A DNA stretch of 64,000 nucleotides from Cerrena zonata (lineage: Eukaryota > Basidiomycota > Agaricomycetes > Polyporales > Cerrenaceae): assembly GCA_038087015.1 (NCBI GenBank), contig JASBNA010000036.1, forward strand, positions 395,196 to 459,195, read 5' to 3'. Position 1 is the stretch's first letter. Each line of letters begins with the position of its first letter. Made by a program: the position numbers and the translations under genes. Below the pieces are notes generated by a model that saw nothing but the letters and a program-made list of their open reading frames with translations, was not told the DNA's origin and did not search any database. Positions 42,966 through 55,138 of this stretch are shown piece after piece.

Positions 42966-44690
42966 CTAGGATGCAAAGTCTGTCATGGCAAAGTTGGGCA
43001 GGATTGGGACCTGACTCCGTGAGATCCTATTGATCTTTCCATTTCTCATAGTGCAGGGAGTAGACTGGGTCTGACGAGCAATAGGGACTACATTCTCAGG
43101 GAGACCATCTAATTGAAGAGGCACTGGAGGAGAAGTCAGCTTGACAAAGAGCACATCCAGGGCCTGCTTATTGGTTGCTATCTTCTTAGCCTTCCATCCC
43201 ACCACAATCCCCTCTGAGCCATTAGTCACTCCACACTCTGTGGCCTCATTGTACTTGATCATCACTGGCATGCCATAGCACAACGACAGCTGACCTGGTC
43301 TTTGGTCAGTATTGGTAGGGGGCAGGTTCCACAGTTTCTGCTGCAGCTTGGGTGGAATAACATCTGAGCCACGTACAGGATCATTGGCCTCCTTTTTGTC
43401 CTTCTTCTTCCCCTCCTTTGATGTCCACTTGTCAATGGAATAGAAGGTTGTCAGCTTTTGGCCTGACTCTCTGGCAAACCGCTTGACACTCATGTTGTTG
43501 ATCCCATCTCGATACGAGTTCCAGGCAGTGATAACAGACACATTGCGAAAGTTGGGATTGATCATGCTTCTGTTTGTGCCAGGCTTGACAATCAAAGATC
43601 TGAGAAAGATAATATCCTTTTGAGTACATGACCTGTATCGCATATTCTCAAGTGCAGTTCTGAACTTGGCATCCAAAGCAGACTGGGTCTTCTGTCTCAT
43701 ATTCTGCCGCAGAATCACCACTGTGGTAAACTGGTGCCAGACTGCCTTATCAATAGACTCCTCTTGCTGCTTGTGGCTATGTGTGGTATTGACAATAGAG
43801 TTGACATGTGGGCTGTAGAGGGCAGGACTGTTCATGGGAGGTGGAAGCTGAGCAAAGTCACCTGCACAGATCATGTTGATCCCTCCAAAAGGCTCTCCAA
43901 AGTTGACCATGGCCTTGCACATCTTGGAGCAAATGTTATATAAAGCATGACAATCTACCATAGATATCTCATCTACAAAGATGTACTCTATACGCCTCAG
44001 CTTGTTGTGGACCTTTGATAAATTCTTCTGGGTATCTGCACTATACTGCCCTATTTGCAGCATAGAATGATAAGTGGACCCTTGGATGAGAGAGGCAGCA
44101 GCCCCAGTAGGGGCAATACATATAAATCTGTAACTTTCATTTCTCTCTGCAAAGAAAAAGGACAGTGCCTTGATCACCTGAGACTTGCCTGTGCCTGCCA
44201 TCCCACCAAGATACATTTTGAGCTGCTGGCCACTAGGCTGTGAGGCATGGTTGGCAATAATTCTGAAGGCCCTCTCCTGCTCTTTATTCAAAGTGAAGCT
44301 TTTCACAATACTATCAATAAGACACTGATCCTTCTGGTCAGCTGCTCTGAAGGTCTCATTCAGAAAGGTAGCATCGATAACTTCTGCTCTATTAGCAAAC
44401 TTATGACTGGCCTTTCTAGCCTGCTCTATCTTCTTGGCTGCCTCCATATCCCGCTGATTCAGAATAGCCTCCTTTTTCTGTGCCAAAAGGGCCTTCCAAG
44501 CACTGCTGCTAAGACTATCCCCATCTTGCACCTCTACATCTACTTGCAAGGGCACAGTCAGACTATCAGAAGCACCAGCAGTTGCCATCATATTCTCAGC
44601 CTGCTGCATCTGTACCAAAGGGCATGGGCAGATCAGCCTTGCCAGCCTTCCTTTGGGCTGAAAAGTCATCTCTGGCATCATTACATTCAT
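42966..44690 (-). pseudogene. Helitron PIF1-type helicase part
   Basis: This frame contains GGMAGTGKSQ (Walker A, from residue 162), FVDEISMV (Walker B, about residue 240), GDFAQLPPP (about residue 278) and a RQNMR motif, the SF1B PIF1/RRM3 helicase set. The first 30 or so codons of the frame are out-of-frame noise: the upstream Rep frame continues past its TGA at 44,725 for about 41 codons (ECNDARDDFSAQRK) before stopping. The true link is therefore a frameshift between about 44,600 and 44,690. It ends at an in-frame TAG (42,966). Confidence 0.9.
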
Positions 44691-44724
44691 AGCGGATGTG
44701 GAAGAACTTCATGATTTCCTCCTG

Positions 44725-47700
44725 TCACTCAGTAAACTTGTGTCTGTAAAAGACATCATCCCATAGCTGCTTCTTGTTCTTCAGATCTAGCCCTGTCCTC
44801 CAGGGCTTGAACAGCATCATCATCACCATACAATACTCCTCTCTGTTACCTTTGTCTTTGCGTGGTAGAGTCCTGCCTACAAAGTTAGGGATTCTGGCCT
44901 TTGCCTCAGGCACAAGTCTAGCACAATGAGTTTTGAACTGAGGATGGTCAGGTTGAAAAGGGATCCAATCTTCCTCTATACTTTTCATTTTCTCCTTGTC
45001 CTTGACTTCCTGATGCTTGGCAGTAGTGTGGTTTAGTAGCAGTTCATCATCCTCAGACTCACTCTTAACCTCTGCAGCAAGCTTTACTTTGATAGAAGAC
45101 TTGGTCTTACTAGGGGCAGGTTCTTCAGCCTTTAGCAGAAGCTCATCCTCAGACTCTTCCTCCTCTTCTTTAAGCTGAGATATATCCACCTTGGCATCCT
45201 CAGACTTATCCACTTTGACAGCCTCAAACTTAGGTTGTAAGTTAGCCCTGTCTGATTTTGTCTTTTTCCCACTCCTTTTATCCTTGACACCTCTTGAAAT
45301 CCACTCATACAGGGAGATATGCTCAAAAGAAGCAGGTCTGAAGATGTAGTCATAGACTGGAGAAAGACCAACATACATTGACCTCTGACGGGCAATCACT
45401 ACCTTGTCAACATGATTATGTAGCACATCAAAGCCTTCAGGCTCTTGGAGCTGTGACTGAGGCCATGCTTTGAGCACCTCTTGTACATATGAGTACCAAT
45501 AACATGTGGAAAAGGTATGGCTAGTATAGTGATCTGGGTTTTTGAGCAGATACAAAGCAGCCATTGGGGCACCAATCTCACTTTGAGCAGTCAACACATT
45601 GACAATCTTGACAAAGCCAGACCTTGCCTTGCTTCTATTATCCTCATTGACATCTCTGTCCTCATCATTGAGTTTGCTAAACACATTGCGCACAGCATGA
45701 AACACTGTATATGTCTTGAGTGGAGTCTTAGTAATATAGTCAGTCACATAGGCCACCACTGATTTGATAGCAGTACCTGACAGCAGGCTTGTGATATCAG
45801 TATTGCACCGAAGAAGATAGGTGACTAGGGTTGTAAACCAGTTCATCCATGACTCATCCTTTTTCATATTGATTGCTCCAGACTCTGGATCAACAGTGGT
45901 CATAGTGAAGAGTGGACAAGGAAAGCGGCCTTTGCATGTGCCATACTTGTTGTTCATACATCCTTTGTGGCAGCTATGTCTGTTGGAAAGATACAACAAC
46001 TCATCTACAGTATACTGGTACATTTTCCACCAAGCTATGATCTTTGAACAGTTCTCACACTCTCCACATTGGGTCTTGCATGTCCTTTTGGATGGGGCAG
46101 TGGGCAAAGTCTCTGTAGCAGGCACATAGCCCTTGCGCTGCTTCTCCTTGTCTAGTCGTGCCTCTACATCTGCCATGGTACCCGTGGTGAACTCTCCCAT
46201 ATGGACACTCTCAAGATATTCAATAATACGCTGCTGGAAGGTAGACTTGGGATCCAGCATCTTGTCCCGAATCTCTTGAGGGGTCAGACAGTTTACTATC
46301 CAGACCAGCATATGCATGTGTAGGGTGAGTCTACCTTGCTGCTTAACAGTGCCATAGTAGCCAGCAGTGTCTCCATAGAGTCCTCTGTGATCTGAGCCAA
46401 CCCCAAGAATATGTCTGAGAAACAACTTGACCATAAAGTGAAAGAAGCGGGCACCAGCAACAGGATTGTTGGCAATCAGTCTTACCCGCTCATTGTATTC
46501 CTTGGGAATAGGGTTGAATGTCTCCTGAGTATCTGCAAAGTAGAGTGCGACTGGATGGTTAATATCTGCAGGAGAAAAGGTGATAAACCAGGAGGGAGCA
46601 CCAAGCGAGCTGATCATGGACCATATTTCATTACGCATATACTTCTTGTTGGTGGTAGATCTATCTACCTTGGCATTCACAAAGTCCAGGTCATTGAGGA
46701 TACGGAAGCAGTCAAGCTCCTGCGGGGTCTCTGGCTTCATATGGCCATCTTTCTCCAGCCGCTCTATGATACTCTGAAGAACTGACTGATCAAGGTTGAG
46801 CAGCCGCTCAGAGATCTGACCAAAGGACTTTTTCTGGGTCATAAGATATCCCCCAGTCACACTATTCTTGATCTGCTGCTGATTCCATGCAATCAAGCAG
46901 AAGGTTGGGTCTAGCTGGAAGCATTTGTCATGATACATCAGCAGCCACTTCTTATGTTTTGCATCAGGCAATGGCTTGAACCCTCGATCATTGCCTATCC
47001 CACCCAGTCCATATGGAAACAACCATGGAAACATCTGTGGATACAGCTGGGGATTGTCATACAGAGACTCTGGAGTATCTGATTGGCCTATGCCAAGGGT
47101 ATGGCCATGATTCTTGAAATGATGCAGTGCTTTGGCTGTGATCTTCTTGGGATCCTGCTTCATCAGCTCAGTAAGCTGCTCTCCAGTCAGGCCATGTACA
47201 ACAAAGGGACACTGGCCCTCTGATGTAGCCTCTTCATCTCCATTGTCATTTACAGCAGTGGACTCTGACTCTTTCATTGAGTTGTCCTCAGATTGTTGAT
47301 AGATAACATGTACTGGAGGCTCGCTCTCACTGTACTCCTTGAGATTCTTATATGAAATACCAATATCTGCATAGTCAATATGGTTAAGCCTGAGCCATTC
47401 CAGTGCAGTGGCTACCTTGTTATGACGGACCAGGAAGGGAGTCCGCTTGTAATCAGCTGCAGTGGGTGGGGTTGGACCAATGAAAATACAAGAGAGAACA
47501 AGATCAAGGTCCTTTCTAGGAGGTGGCAACATGGTATAGATCTTGGGAGTGGGCATAGAGTGGCAGATAGCATTGGCTTTGAGCTTACGTGAGCCAGAGG
47601 AGGCTACTCTGATCACACAGTAGTTATGTATCACCCGTGCCACTAGCAGCTTCTCTGTCCAAGACAGGTCTTTGAGCTCTGGTGGAACTGTCCCCAACCA

Positions 47701-49083
47701 CAGACCATTTGAAAGAGAGTCCTCTGGTGCCTTGCCCTGACTTAGGCTATGTACACATGCAGGGCAAATATGCTGACAGGTGTCATCTAAAACAGGCCCT
47801 TTGAGAAAAGATATAGGATCAGAAATAGCTGTTCGGAGCCTTCTTGTGATCTGGTCATTCTCTAAGATATCCAAATCTACTTTAAGATCAGCCATCTTTG
47901 TCATTTGTTTCTTCTTTTTCAGTTGACCACAGACTGCACAGCCAATTTCTTCAAGGTTCTCTGCCTCTGATTGTGCACAGAATTCCTGGATGATCTGTGT
48001 CATCAGCTTATTTGAAAGAGGTGTGGGTGGAAAATTAACACCCCTGCGAGGACGGTCTTGATCTCTGACTTTATAATCTGTATCCACCTTTCTAAGTTTT
48101 GCAATACGATCTGCTCCACTTTTGGGAGACACATTGCTTTCAAATACTGAATAGTATGATAAACAGCAGGAGTCATTACAATTATGCTCTTGGATACGTT
48201 TCTGAATCACAGGTAATGATATGTACTTAGACCGCCACATGCTCAGACCATGTGCAATACCTACATTCTTGAGATCTGCTGACTTGAGCTTATTAATCAA
48301 GACATTTAGAGGAATCTCTATATGTAGCTTATCTAATTTTATATCTATATTTGTGGGAACATAGCTCACATACTTATAGCTGCCCTTAGGAATAGGAATA
48401 GTGGTATAGCTTTGTAGCTCCTCTGATGACCATGTACACTTCTTGATTGGTTCTTTACCTCCACCAGATAGTTGATTAGGATAGAATGCTAAGGGACGAT
48501 GTGGCTTATTTGAATCAGAGTAGAATATGTACTTTGCATGATCAAGCTCCATTGATTTAAAAAACAAGGCTTTAAAGTCATGAGCTTTATGTAAACCTTG
48601 TTCAAGCATCAGCTTTAACCTTGCAATCCTCATATATGGTGTAGTAGATCTATGACTATAAAGATACCCCATGATCTGAATGTAAAGTCTGTTGCTGCTG
48701 ACTGGCACTCGAAGGTCTATTAGAAAATATAGACTGCATTTATATCCAATGTTCCTCAATACTTTTGATTTATCTTCTACTTTGTTTGCTACTTCTGGTT
48801 CTATAGACTTCAAGATACTTCTTTCTGGATACTTCAATATACTTCTTTCTGGATACTTCTGGATACTTCTAACATTATACTTCTGGATATTATATATTAC
48901 TTCTGGTAGAGTCGCTACACACCTCTCAAACAATGACTTCTGGATAGATAATTCTTTAGAGGCAATAGAGAACTCAGAGATAGATGAATAGTGCAGCATG
49001 TTACATAACATCAACCACAGGCCAAATAGCCAGAAGGAATAGTGGAACCATTGTCTTTTCTGAGAAGAGTGGTGAGAGATCAT
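44725..49083 (-). pseudogene. Helitron N-terminal and Rep (HUH/Y2) part
   Basis: The 1,452-codon frame has: an N-terminal unique region with short tandem repeats; Cys-rich motifs (CAVCGQ, about residue 380, and CQHICPAC, about 438); the Helitron block FPWLFPYGLGGIGNDRGF (about residues 683-700); a His-Met-His (HUH) motif at residues 922-924 in LTLHMHMLVW; a zinc-finger-like CGECENCSK (about 1,006); and the two catalytic tyrosines of YVTDYITK at residues 1,112 and 1,116. These are the rolling-circle replication initiator signatures of Helitrons. The frame ends in TGA at 44,725-44,727 and clearly coding sequence continues in frame beyond it, so this is a nonsense mutation. The true start is uncertain. 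Confidence 0.92.
48775..48910 (-). repeat. Minisatellite inside the Helitron N-terminal region
   Basis: CTTCTGGATA/CTTCAATATA-type 10-12-bp words with TTCTTTCTGGATACTTC are tandemly repeated, giving SIQKYPERSILKYPERSILK in the protein frame. The unit length is a multiple of three, so copy-number change leaves the frame open. The first 150 residues of this frame are otherwise unlike known Helitron N-termini. Confidence 0.65.
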
Positions 49084-49269
49084 GGTGGTAAGAGTTCAAG
49101 TTGCAAGCGTCTATTAGTGATCGATGACTATGACTTATCAAGATCCAAGATCATCTTATCTCTTATCTTATCACTGACTTGGACATATGCAGACGAAGGC
49201 TCTGGAACACACAGTAACTTTTATTTCAGAACCAAAGAGAAAACATAGACATCAACACCCTACTATAGT
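49084..49269. other. Spacer between Helitron and the next gene
   Basis: 186 bp without a gene. The TC 5' terminus of the Helitron should lie here or within the first bases of its frame. I cannot define it without a second 5' copy. Confidence 0.4.
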
Positions 49270-51730
49270 CTATTTACGTGATTTGGAAGAGGAAGCTTTA
49301 GAAGGAGAGGATTTATAATAATAAGATGTGGCAGGCTCTTTGAAACGAGACTTCTTGACAGAAGCAGAAGGAAGGTTTTCATAATCGCCAGCAAAGAGAA
49401 TAAGAAGCAAAACATTGAAGGAATAGCTGGGAATCTCTTTGGACACATACGAGGTTATGGTATAAACAATGCCAGCAACATCACCTGGCTGAAGCTCCTT
49501 CTCGTAGCGAGGGAGAGAATCAAAATCCAAGAGAGAGAACTCTTCCTCATCACCACTATTTCCTAAGAAGTATTTATGAGCATCCAAGATAGGAACTATC
49601 ACAGGTAGAGATTAGCAGCGAGAATGTATAGCTGAAATAATAGACTTGCTAGTATCAGATGCAAACAAGGGGTTCTTGGTAGCAAGAACCTTCTGAATAT
49701 GACCGCTGGGAGTAAAGAAAGAGGATGCTTGGATAGGAGTGGATTGTTGGGAGGAAGGCTGGCTGCGAGAGGCTGTCTGAGCTAACCCCATAATATCAAG
49801 GGAAGTCGTCTGAGAAGAAGAGGTGGTAGCTTGAACCTCTGCTGCCGACTTGTAGGCTAGATAATATATGTTAGTATCAAATGGCATGGAGAGATAGGTG
49901 ATATACGTTGTTTGCTAGTATTCAAAGGGATAGTGTGGAAGCTCAGTGCATCCATAAACGTAGGACAGTTTATACCAGGACCAAAAACCATATCAGCAAA
50001 GGCCAACATCCTTTCGATCTCATGGTCTAAGGGGATGAGTTGAACTGATTTGACCTCCATAACCTCATTGTAGGCCATAGGCTCAGTAGAGAGAACGGAG
50101 CACTTTTGAATAACACCAAGTGTGAAACAAGAGATGCGTTGGAGATTAGAGTCAACTAAGACAGAGTCCTGGTTTTTGCTAGGAAAGATTCTAGTCCGAT
50201 AGTCACGAGGGTCTGCACGAGAGGGGTTACAGATCCTAGGTGGCCACTCTGGGGTTTTCACCAAGTTGACAAAGTTCCTAAGTTATTCAACATGTTAATA
50301 TGATAGCAAGACTTGAGAAATAGGAATATGTACTCAATATGAGGGTTGTGTGGCTTCAATGCTGTCATAAGCTGTGAGAATGAGATAGAAGAAAGTTTGT
50401 CCTCTGGAAAGCTAACACTTGCTCTAGAAAAAAGGACAGTTAGTTACATGTAGTCTTCTACTTAGATAAAGAACATACCTGAGACGAGGAACACCAGCAA
50501 AGGTCCAATCCAACAAGGGGTCCAAGATGCGGTTAGGGATGGTTACCTCACAAACTTGACTGTCGTAAAGATATGAGTATTGTACAATAAGGAGACGGGC
50601 TGCCACATACAGGTTGTCGGTATTCTCTTCAGCCCTAAAGTATCTTAGTCAGGAAGGCAATGTATGAAGCATTGGTACGGACAACTTACTGCAGAGGAGT
50701 CTTCTGCCAAGACTTCTTCTCAATCACCACCCCGCTGTTACAAGAATGTTAGATTATCTTCTATCATAGTTCAAGCACAAATATATACTCAAACAAAACA
50801 ACACCTTTAGACAGAGGAGAACCAGTGAGGAAGGGATTATTGGCTTGATCCTTACGCATACTCTTGGGAGTTGATGGTCTGTAAGATCATATAAGACTTG
50901 AGATAGTATGATAACACAAAACACAACTCACGTCATCATAGCAACCCGCTTCCTTGGGGAGCCCTGAGGGATGTCCTCATTATCGGAAGGGGCTGGAGTG
51001 ATAGCTCTGTAGCAAAGGTGAGGAGACCAATAGCATGATGGCTAACATAGATACTCACGTACGAGCTCGCTTGGTGGGAGACTTAGTATGACTGGCCTTG
51101 GCACTTTTGCTATAAAGGATGTTAGCTAGAGTAGTCTGAGATAAGCCAATGAGACATACGGTGTAGGAGGCTCTATCTCATACTCAGGAGATAGATGGCT
51201 ATCAGACTCCTCCTCTTTTAGGTGGCATAAGAGGTATAATAGATAACATACTGGATCTGATGTCCCTTTCCTTTACGCTTAGGGGGGGGCTTATTCTCAA
51301 CATCACTGTCTCTACGTATAGTCAGTAAATATTGCTTTAGGTAGAATAAAGATGTGACATACATGATCTCGATCGGGCTGTCAAGCTTTCTATAGAAATA
51401 GGTGAGTGATATATTAGACAGAGTAGTCACTTTACGTACTTCTTGCCTTTCTTGGGAGAAGCCTTTTGAGGTGAAGAGACCATGAGAGGGAGATCAGAAT
51501 CACTAGACTCCCATCCATCAATAACGCTGCAACAGCTAAGTATAGCAAAGATAGGCAAAGAGAAAGATAGATACATACCTGCCAGCAGGGCTGGGTGTTG
51601 CAGGCACTGGGGACCGTTTGGCCCTAGTAGTCCTTGCAGCCTTGACAGATTTCTTGCCGCTACCGCTAGAGCATCTACTATCAGCAAGACTTGACAACAG
51701 ATAATAGTAAAACACATACCGAGGTGCCAT
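49270..51730 (-). pseudogene. Uncharacterised multi-exon gene with basic Ser/Pro-rich N-terminus and VPILDA domain
   Basis: ATG at 51,730 (MAPR) starts a chain of small exons with canonical short introns. The translated N-terminal half is basic and low-complexity (KSVKAARTTRAKRSPVPAT, QKASPKKGKK, KSPTKRART), suggesting a nuclear or DNA-associated protein. A folded part follows: NLYVAARLLIVQYSYLYDSQ, LLDWTFAGVPRLR, TPEWPPRICNPSRADPRDYR, then VPILDAHKYF, ELQPGDVAGIVYTITSY and SFNVLLLILFAGD at the end. I associate the last blocks with a multi-copy agaricomycete family of unknown function. Damage: in-frame TAA at 49,612-49,614 with the same frame continuing to 49,270, and a phase conflict at the intron near 51,225-51,260. 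One donor must be read as GTTTGAGT. Start and most junctions are tentative. Confidence 0.6.
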
Positions 51731-51992
51731 CTTCAAAGGAATCAAATCACAAAGAGGTAGACTGAAAGCAGAGAGTAGATGAAAGAAAGCTCCAAGGAGA
51801 CCTTGACTAGACAAAAAGTCTTATAATTGATACTGAGATGAAAATCCAGATGGCACCATTTTAAAAACAGCCAATGGAAAAGAGCTGACGTGGACAATGC
51901 GGGATCATATATTATCTAGAGACAAAATGAGTCAGCCTAATGGGTGTATATCTTAAATACGATATATAGTATATGCTAGAGTAAGCAAAAAC
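51731..51992. promoter_or_regulatory. Shared upstream region of a divergent gene pair
   Basis: About 260 bp separate the ATG at 51,730 (minus) from the ATG at 51,993 (plus). On the minus side there is a CT-rich leader (CTTTCTTTCATCTACTCTC) before the start, as in many fungal promoters. No specific factor site is recognised. Confidence 0.4.
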
Positions 51993-53154
51993 ATGTCAGG
52001 AAAGATGAACTGGAACCTTGTCTTCGTCTAGCTGTCCACTTGGAAAGATATTCTTGATCTCTTGAACAAATATGAACAGCCATCTTCCCCACCTCTTTGG
52101 CAATTTGGAACAATACAGTATGTTCAGTCTAGCAGCTTGCTATGCTTTTCTAAGTAGACTACAGAGCAGCACCTAGAAAAGTTCTTTGAAAGTATTGCTA
52201 CACGAAGTCTAGATGAACAGCGTAAGCAGCTGTCCACTATGGCCAAGGTGATTTAACAAACCTGTGTGAGATGACCTCTGACTTATCTAGCTATTTAGGC
52301 AGACATGGCTAGGATTGCGACAACTGTCCTAAGTCTGAATAGCAATCAGACTATGGATCTGGTCTTTCATCCCTCTCCAGAGGACCCCACAGCTGTCGAA
52401 GAGGTTGTTCTATATGCTCAAGGGTATTTGGTGAAAGCCAGCTTGCCTCCAATCTATCAAGCATCAAGATAAGTTTTCCCATTTCTATACGATATATGTG
52501 AGAAAACTTAGCTTCAATAGCCTAGGATCAAGACCTCTGAGCGCTGTCCAGAGTGTCGGACTCTCTGGTCTTGGATGCAAAGAATTTGATGTGTTTTTAG
52601 AGGGGTTGAGCTGCATTCACCGAGTCTTTGGGGATCACATCTCTGGTGCAACCCTGTCAGAGATAGAATACTGTACAGACCATGGATCACCATTGCTGTT
52701 CTTCAGCAATCGGTATTTTACACACTTTCGCGATATGGAAGATCAAAAGGTAACACCTATCTCCAGGGATGTAGATCCATTAGGGATATTGGCTAGTGTT
52801 GAAGGTGGGATGTATACGTCAAACAATCAAGTCCAGTACTTTGAGCGGCTGTTGAAAAAGGACAAGTGGTAAGTCATCGTTCTATCTCCAAGAGATGCTA
52901 CTCACATTTATATAGGATCTACAATGCCATCAAGCCTCAGGCCATACGTCTTGGTCACCTAGTTGAGGTTCAGTGCACATTCAGCGCTGTTCCAACAGGA
53001 CCCACCAAGTATAGACTGATCCCAAAGCTTCAGTCGATATGTATTCTTGATCGGGTGGTTGAAAATGTAAGAACCTCAATCTGACTCATTGTCGTTCTAT
53101 ATCTAAAACCAGGATTTACAAAGGATGCAATCAGTTCCTCTATTGCAGCATTGA
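51993..53154 (+). pseudogene. Decayed gene of an uncharacterised family (CPEC...FTHFRD motifs)
   Basis: Coding blocks run from ATG 51,993 to stop 53,152-53,154: WKDILDLLNKYEQP, EQHLEKFFESIATRSLDEQR, then after a 50-nt intron ADMARIATTVLS and EEVVLYAQGYLVKASLPPIY; RIKTSERCPECRTLWSW; IHRVFGDHISGATLSEIEYC; FFSNRYFTHFRDMEDQKVTP; and after a further intron IYNAIKPQAIRLGHLVEVQC and LIPKLQSICILDRVVEN. The CPEC, THFRD and VEVQC-F-AVP blocks are those of a multi-copy agaricomycete family of unknown function. Damage: TAG at 52,029-52,031, another TAG in the same frame near 52,155, a donor reading AG-ATAAGT instead of AG-GTAAGT near 52,469, and a frameshift near 52,570-52,585. Each family block is otherwise well preserved, so inactivation is recent. 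Confidence 0.6.
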
Positions 53155-53397
53155 CAACAAGCAGTTCAAGACCTACATATTGAGTTAAGCGCAAGATTGG
53201 ATATGCTACAGAGGCAGAGGACCTTGAGGAGTCTGAGATCAAGCGTTTATGAGAGATCAACCTGGATGAGGACCAGAGTGCTATGGATGCTGAAAGTACT
53301 AGTCAGTAGACCATAGATATATCTCAGATCGATTGTGAAGACTGGTATCTCTGAATAAATTGAAAGATCTAGAACATAAACATTGAGAGAGAAATAG
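53155..53397. other. Convergent 3' spacer
   Basis: About 240 bp between the ends of a plus-strand and a minus-strand gene; no terminator signal beyond AT-rich tracts is recognisable. Confidence 0.4.
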
Positions 53398-55138
53398 CTA
53401 CAAGATATCAATAGAAGCAGGCTCATGCATCGCCCACTCTTCAATGTTGATATACTCCCAAGCGAAGAACCCATGGAGTGCTAGGTGGTTGCGGAGCATA
53501 CGTAAGTTATGTGATATATACTGATTGTCCTGCTCCTTAACTGTCACCAAGGTCCCAAAGATAATGATCAAACCAATGGAGGTTAACAAAGGATTGTCCA
53601 CCTTGCATCCAGCGAGATCGATAACTACCGACATGCCCTCCTCTTCATTGCCATGACTAGGTGGCAAGTGGCGCCTATATTGGTAATTGCAATAGAAGGG
53701 AATCTTGATGAAGGAGAGGTCCGGGCAGCGAATAAAAAAGCAGTGATGGTCTGAGAAGTCAACGAGGAAGAGTGGATTGGGCTCATGGAGGTCATCAATG
53801 ATGATGGTACGGAGTTTGCACCAGGACTGGGTTAGAGTGTCAATAGTGTCTTTACTGAAGGAAAGAGTATACCCCAACAGCTTGAATGACTGAAGCTTTG
53901 TAAGAAAGAAAAGGGGGGTGATTCTGTGGTGGTTGAGTGGGAGTATCCTGAGTTCATCGTCATCATCGTCATCATCCTCGTCCTCCTCCTCCTCCTCCAC
54001 AGCTGGATTGTCAGGGTTGTTGCATTGACCTAGGTTTGCTATTTCCAGCTCAGTGAGAGTGGAATGAGTAGATATAGCAGCAATCAAAGCTGTGACATCT
54101 GTTGGGTGGACATAGCAGAATGACTGGACGCAAAGATGTGAGAGTTGTGGGGCCTTCATTGCCTTTGTGACATGGGAAACAAGCCCAGAAAGGTTTGAGT
54201 CTCTCCACCGGAGCTCAAGCTCTTCAAGGCACTGGAATGCACTGTGTGGAAATAGGTAGGAGGTGGAGGATGCGTATGGCTCCTTGGTGATCTCAATCTT
54301 GAGATGTTGGAGGTGTTCAAAGAGAGAGAGTACCCGGAGAGCGCTGATAGAGATGGTGATCCCCGCAGGAACAGTGGTAAGTTGCAAATGGGTGACTCTA
54401 CGCAATGAGGTAACCATGCCATTAAGCTTGAATTGCATCTCCTGCGATATGAGCAATGGAAGAAGATTCTTGGGGTAGTCAAAGTTGATGACCTGGATCT
54501 TGGGTACATTGTCACAGAGGATATCCATGAACCTCAATGCATCGTATGCAGTAGGAATAGTGACATCGAGTCTGACAAGAGTGGAAGAAATGAAGAGGAA
54601 GACCAATGACCAGTTCTCTAAGTTGGGTATGGTCCAGATAAGATGTTTGAGATTGGGAAGCAAACGTATGCCAGGTGGGGAGTGAGGGAGGAGATTGTAG
54701 ATATACTCTAGACCGAAACCAGAGTAGCAGTGCAAGGTCCTGATCTTTCTGCTGTAGAAGATAAAGCGGTCCCAATCGTTTGGACCAGGGATGTCTGTCA
54801 TGTATATGATGATCTAGGATCAATGTTAACAGCTGAGATCTCTGATAGAACACCATGCTACATACCTTTCTTTTCTTCCATTCATCAGAGTCCGCCCTCG
54901 GGGGTGCATCTGGAAACAGCAAGCCCTGGTCTTCTTTCATGACTGAGATCTCAGGAAAGAGATAGATAAGGGGATGAGGATCCTCCAGCTCCTCCCAAAG
55001 GATATCAAGGGCTGGGTAACAAATGGTGCGGCAGGTCAAGATAAATGCTAGGAGATCTGCACTCTTCCAAGAGCCATTGGCCTTGATCTGGCGAGCAATA
55101 AGCAGGATGAGATCCAAGACAGCAAGACAGCGGTGCAT
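53398..55138 (-). CDS. F-box-like/LRR protein 1
   Basis: Two exons: 54,866-55,138 and 53,398-54,813, joined by a 52-nt intron (donor GTATGT, acceptor CTAG) with the phase intact, giving 562 residues. The N-terminus (LDLILLIARQI, LLAFILTCRTICYPALDILW, EELEDPHPLIYLFPE) is the short F-box-like helix bundle common in agaricomycete proteins; the family links substrates to SCF ubiquitin ligase through Skp1. The remainder is leucine-rich-repeat-like (PNLKHLIWTIP, LQHLKIEIT, LEELELRW, LTELEIANL). An acidic run (EEEEEDEDDDDDDDE, about residues 362-377) lies between repeats. No stop or frameshift is seen, so it appears intact, unlike its upstream neighbours. The ATG at 55,138 is the first in frame and aligns with that of the paralogue. 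F-box identity is inferred from motif memory. Confidence 0.8.

Noticed and set aside
42966..52160. Reassignment of TAG/TAA to glutamine
   Set aside because: Several isolated TAG/TAA codons fall where Gln is expected, but the KOW and F-box-like genes are open for over 500 codons with normal stops, other genes carry TGA instead, and all cases fit single transitions. Ordinary pseudogenisation is simpler.
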